Shown here piece after piece: positions 13,813 to 15,482 of a stretch of DNA of 15,482 bases. The position numbers and the translations under genes are program-made. The number at the start of each line of letters is the position of its first letter. The stretch's first letter is position 1. The stretch covers positions 1-15,482 of the forward strand of contig JAFGSL010000548.1 in the NCBI GenBank assembly GCA_016934645.1, in the 5' to 3' direction. This DNA is from Anaerolineae bacterium (GTDB lineage: Bacteria > Chloroflexota > Anaerolineae > B4-G1 > SLSP01). Below the pieces are notes generated by a model that was given only the letters and a program-made list of their open reading frames with translations, did no database searches and was not told the origin of the DNA.

Positions 13813-14907
13813 ATGGAGCATTTTACGGCACACCGTTTGCGCTTTGTGATGGAGGCGCAGGAGATAGTGGAGTTGAACGAGCATCAAGGCTCCGCCATTC
13901 GCGGGGCGTTGTTTCACGCGCTACGGCGCAAGTTCTGTGCGTTTTCCCGTGATCCGCAGGCAGCGTGTGATAGCTGCGCGTTGGCGCAGACGTGCCCGGT
14001 CGCGACGTTGGTCAGCACGCTCGATCCCCAACACGCGCGCGGGCAGGATAGACCCAGGCCGTTTACGGTGCAGCCGCCCATTCAGAATGGAGAGGGGAGA
14101 GGGGAGAATGGAGAATCTTTCTCGCCATTCTCCATTCTCCATTCCTTTCCTTCTTCCTCTTCTTCCGGGCATTTTTGGGAGCGAGAGGATGGGTCGGGGT
14201 ATTGGCGCTATGAGCCGGGGGAAGCGCTGTTGTTTGGGCTGACGTTGTACGCGCAGGCGATGCAGTTGTTCCCTTACGTGGTGTTGGCCTTGCAGGAGTT
14301 TGAGGAGGGCGGCCTGGGGCGCAAGTGCGAGCAATACGACGGGCGCTGGCGGCGGGGACGTCTGGCGGTGCGCGAGGTGTGGGCGGAGAATCCGCTCACG
14401 AATGAGCGCCAGCCGGTGCTGCGTGAGGGTAGCCGTCAAGTGCATGTGCCGGACGTGCCGGTGACGCACGCGCAGGTAATGGAGAGGGGAGAGGGGAGAG
14501 GGAAGAATGGGGAATGTACTTTGCTCTTTCTGACGCCGACGCGGTTGGTGGATAAGGGGCGGTTGCTGAAGCCGGAGACCTTCTCTTTTCGCGCGTTTTT
14601 GCAGCGGCTGTTGGAGCGCTTAGAGAGTCTGAGCGAGGCATTTTGCGATACCCCGTTGGATGTGGATTTCCCGGCGCTGTTAGCGGAAGCAGAAACGGTG
14701 CAGGTGGTGGAGCAGCGTTTGCAGTGGGAGGAGGTACGCAGTTATTCCACACGCCGGCGCGCCGAGTCGCCATTGGGCGGATTGGTGGGGCATGTGACGG
14801 TACAGGCGAAGGATTGGTCACCGTTCTTACCCTGGCTGTTGTGGGGGCTGTTTGTCCACGTGGGCAAGGATGCGGTGAAGGGAAATGGGATGTACGGAAT
14901 AGAATAG
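13813..14907 (+). CDS. cas6: CRISPR RNA endoribonuclease Cas6, with repeat-derived insertions
   Basis: This 364-residue RAMP nuclease should cut the repeat RNA to give mature crRNAs. The start at 13813 is chosen for AGGAGG (13802-13807) 5 nt upstream; an open frame reaches back to 13735 without such a site. Family features include GSAIRGALFHALRRKFC (26-42, with H35), a cysteine cluster (C42, C53, C56, C61) often seen in this Cas6 group, and YEPGEALLFGLTLYAQA (133-149). LLFLTPTRLVDKGRLL follows, then the C-terminal GGLVGHVT, PFLPWLLWGLFVHVGK and glycine-rich GNGMYGI. Two segments look foreign: residues about 91-118 (QNGEGRGENGE...SSSSS) and 223-235 (MERGEGRGKNGEC). Both are encoded by the GGAGAAT/ATTCTCC repeat family and both keep the frame. 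The stop lies at the edge of a third copy. Without the first insertion the length would be closer to the family norm. Confidence 0.93.
   Translation: MEHFTAHRLRFVMEAQEIVELNEHQGSAIRGALFHALRRKFCAFSRDPQAACDSCALAQTCPVATLVSTLDPQHARGQDRPRPFTVQPPIQNGEGRGENGESFSPFSILHSFPSSSSSGHFWEREDGSGYWRYEPGEALLFGLTLYAQAMQLFPYVVLALQEFEEGGLGRKCEQYDGRWRRGRLAVREVWAENPLTNERQPVLREGSRQVHVPDVPVTHAQVMERGEGRGKNGECTLLFLTPTRLVDKGRLLKPETFSFRAFLQRLLERLESLSEAFCDTPLDVDFPALLAEAETVQVVEQRLQWEEVRSYSTRRRAESPLGGLVGHVTVQAKDWSPFLPWLLWGLFVHVGKDAVKGNGMYGIE
14083..14166 (+). repeat. In-frame inverted-repeat insertion in cas6
   Basis: A purine-rich left part ends in GGAGAATGGAGAAT (14103-14116), which is a perfect inverted repeat of ATTCTCCATTCTCC (14127-14140) around a 10-nt loop. 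A pyrimidine-rich tail (CTTTCCTTCTTCCTC type) follows to about 14166. It encodes a glycine/glutamate-rich then serine-rich stretch unlike the rest of Cas6. The same heptamer unit makes up the array at the right end of the window. Confidence 0.82.
14479..14515 (+). repeat. Second purine-rich repeat insertion in cas6
   Basis: GGAGAGGGGAGAGGGGAGAG followed by GGAAGAATGGGGAAT repeats the left part of the first insertion, with no pyrimidine arm. It encodes ERGEGRGKNGE and is in frame. The flanking protein sequence (VTHAQVM and CTLLFLTPTRL) joins naturally if it is removed. Confidence 0.7.
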
Positions 14908-14987
14908 AGAGGGGAGAGGGGAGAAGAGAGAAGAGAGAAAGGAGAATGGAGAAGAGAGAAGGGGGAAGGGGGAAGGGAGAGAGGGAA
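14896..14987 (+). repeat. Purine-rich left arm of the element around the S23 gene
   Basis: It starts with GGAATAGAATAGAGAGG at the last codons of cas6 and continues as degenerate GGGGAGA, GAGAA and GGAGAATGGAGAA units (14941-14953) up to the S23 start. The sequence is almost entirely A and G on this strand. Thirteen bases at 14941-14953 are the reverse complement of the ATTCTCC array at the right end. The cas6 stop (14905-14907) lies in it, and its GGGAG/AGGG units serve as the S23 ribosome-binding region. Confidence 0.75.
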
Positions 14988-15383
14988 ATGAGATTTGAGG
15001 AGTGGGTGGAGACGGTGCCGGTGCGAGTGAAGGCGGAGATATGTTGGCAGTTCGCGGCCTATCCGAAGGCGCTCTATTTGTATGAACTGGCATGGGAGGA
15101 TTGTGAAGCCTTGCACAATGACGAACGTGGTCGCGCAGTGGCATACCAGATGATTCGCAGTGTTGGGTCGATTAGCGCCAATATCGAAGAAGGTCATGGC
15201 CGTGGTATTGGCACGAAGGATTACCTGTATTTCTTGCGAATTGCCGAGGGTTCAGCGCGTGAATCCAAAGGCTGGTATTTCCGTGCAAGACAGTGTTTAG
15301 GCCCATCAAGCGTTGAAACACGCCAGAGTCTATTGGATGAAATCCTGGCATTACTTGTCACTGAAAAACGCCGTCACAGATAG
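14988..15383 (+). CDS. Four-helix-bundle protein, S23/IVP family
   Basis: This 131-residue protein has the family signature clearly: YQMIRSVGSISANIEEGHGR (53-72) followed by KDYLYFLRIAEGSARES (77-93). Members were first found as ORFs inside intervening sequences of 23S rRNA and are widespread as stand-alone genes; related proteins serve as Avd accessory factors beside diversity-generating reverse transcriptases. A biochemical function for the stand-alone forms is not established. The ATG at 14988 follows a run of GGGAGAGAGGGAA. The first ~23 residues form an N-terminal extension before the usual helical start. It lies on the same strand as cas6, between two repeat arms in inverted orientation, so it is more likely cargo of a small element than a CRISPR gene. 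Confidence 0.93.
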   Translation: MRFEEWVETVPVRVKAEICWQFAAYPKALYLYELAWEDCEALHNDERGRAVAYQMIRSVGSISANIEEGHGRGIGTKDYLYFLRIAEGSARESKGWYFRARQCLGPSSVETRQSLLDEILALLVTEKRRHR

Positions 15384-15395
15384 AGTCTCATCTAC

Positions 15396-15482
15396 TCTCC
15401 ATTCTCCATTCTCCATTCTCCATTCTCCATTCTCCATTCTCCATTCTCCATTCTCCATTCTCCATTCTCTATTCTCTATTCT
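15396..15482 (+). repeat. ATTCTCC heptamer tandem array, cut by the window end
   Basis: Nine perfect ATTCTCC units fill 15401-15463, preceded by TCTCC and followed by ATTCTCT, ATTCTCT and a partial ATTCT. The unit is the reverse complement of GGAGAAT in the arm before the S23 gene and in cas6. There are no spacers, so it is not a CRISPR array. Its true length is unknown because the window ends in it. Confidence 0.95.

Noticed and set aside
14988..15383. S23-family gene as part of a diversity-generating retroelement (Avd)
   Set aside because: No reverse transcriptase, template repeat or variable repeat is visible in the window, so only the broad family can be claimed.
15396..15482. Array at the window end as a CRISPR array
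   Set aside because: The units are 7 nt long and directly tandem, with no spacers; CRISPR repeats are about 28-37 nt with unique spacers between.

Overview
The window looks like a chromosomal segment from a Chloroflexota-type bacterium (Anaerolineae, Caldilineae or Roseiflexus-like). This is inferred from four things: a moderately GC-rich composition; the IYLPLVI motif in a secreted protein, which is common in exported proteins of that phylum; the Cst/Dev-type I-B CRISPR genes; and many short dispersed or heptameric repeats between genes. No rRNA, tRNA or other marker gene is present, so the assignment is tentative.

Layout. (1) 1-3446, + strand: a nested inverted repeat, a probable promoter, a five-TM membrane protein with an exported C-terminal domain, and two oligopeptide/dipeptide-type ABC permeases that overlap by 4 bp. 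No ATPase or binding protein is in view. (2) 3447-4023: a nested double hairpin and a broken transposase-like remnant carrying a stop codon and a frameshift. (3) 4024-5697, - strand: a secreted protein of unknown function with its own promoter. (4) 5800-7006: a repeat-rich stretch with one doubtful ORF that has a winged-helix-like segment, tandem 15-nt and 7-nt repeats, and about 560 bp without a convincing gene. (5) 7007-14907, + strand: a WYL-domain regulator followed by a type I-B CRISPR interference operon, cas8b1(cst1)-cas7(cst2/devR)-cas5-cas3-cas6. (6) 14896-15482: a four-helix-bundle (S23/IVP family) gene between a purine-rich arm and an ATTCTCC heptamer array. The array runs off the window end.

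The CRISPR genes form a complete effector set. Cas6 would process crRNA. Cas8, Cas7 and Cas5 would form the Cascade backbone. A strong in-frame Shine-Dalgarno and two ATG codons inside cas8 predict a separately translated small subunit (Cas11). Cas3 would unwind and degrade the target. The WYL regulator immediately upstream, with an extended -10 promoter and a palindrome in its leader, is a plausible controller. Adaptation genes (cas1, cas2, cas4) and a CRISPR array are not in the window and may lie beyond its right end.

The most unusual signal is a GGAGAAT/ATTCTCC repeat family. It has entered the cas6 reading frame twice without breaking it, appears to supply the cas6 stop codon and the ribosome-binding site of the S23 gene, and brackets the S23 gene as an inverted repeat. 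A near-perfect hairpin followed by a T-run sits inside the start of cas3.
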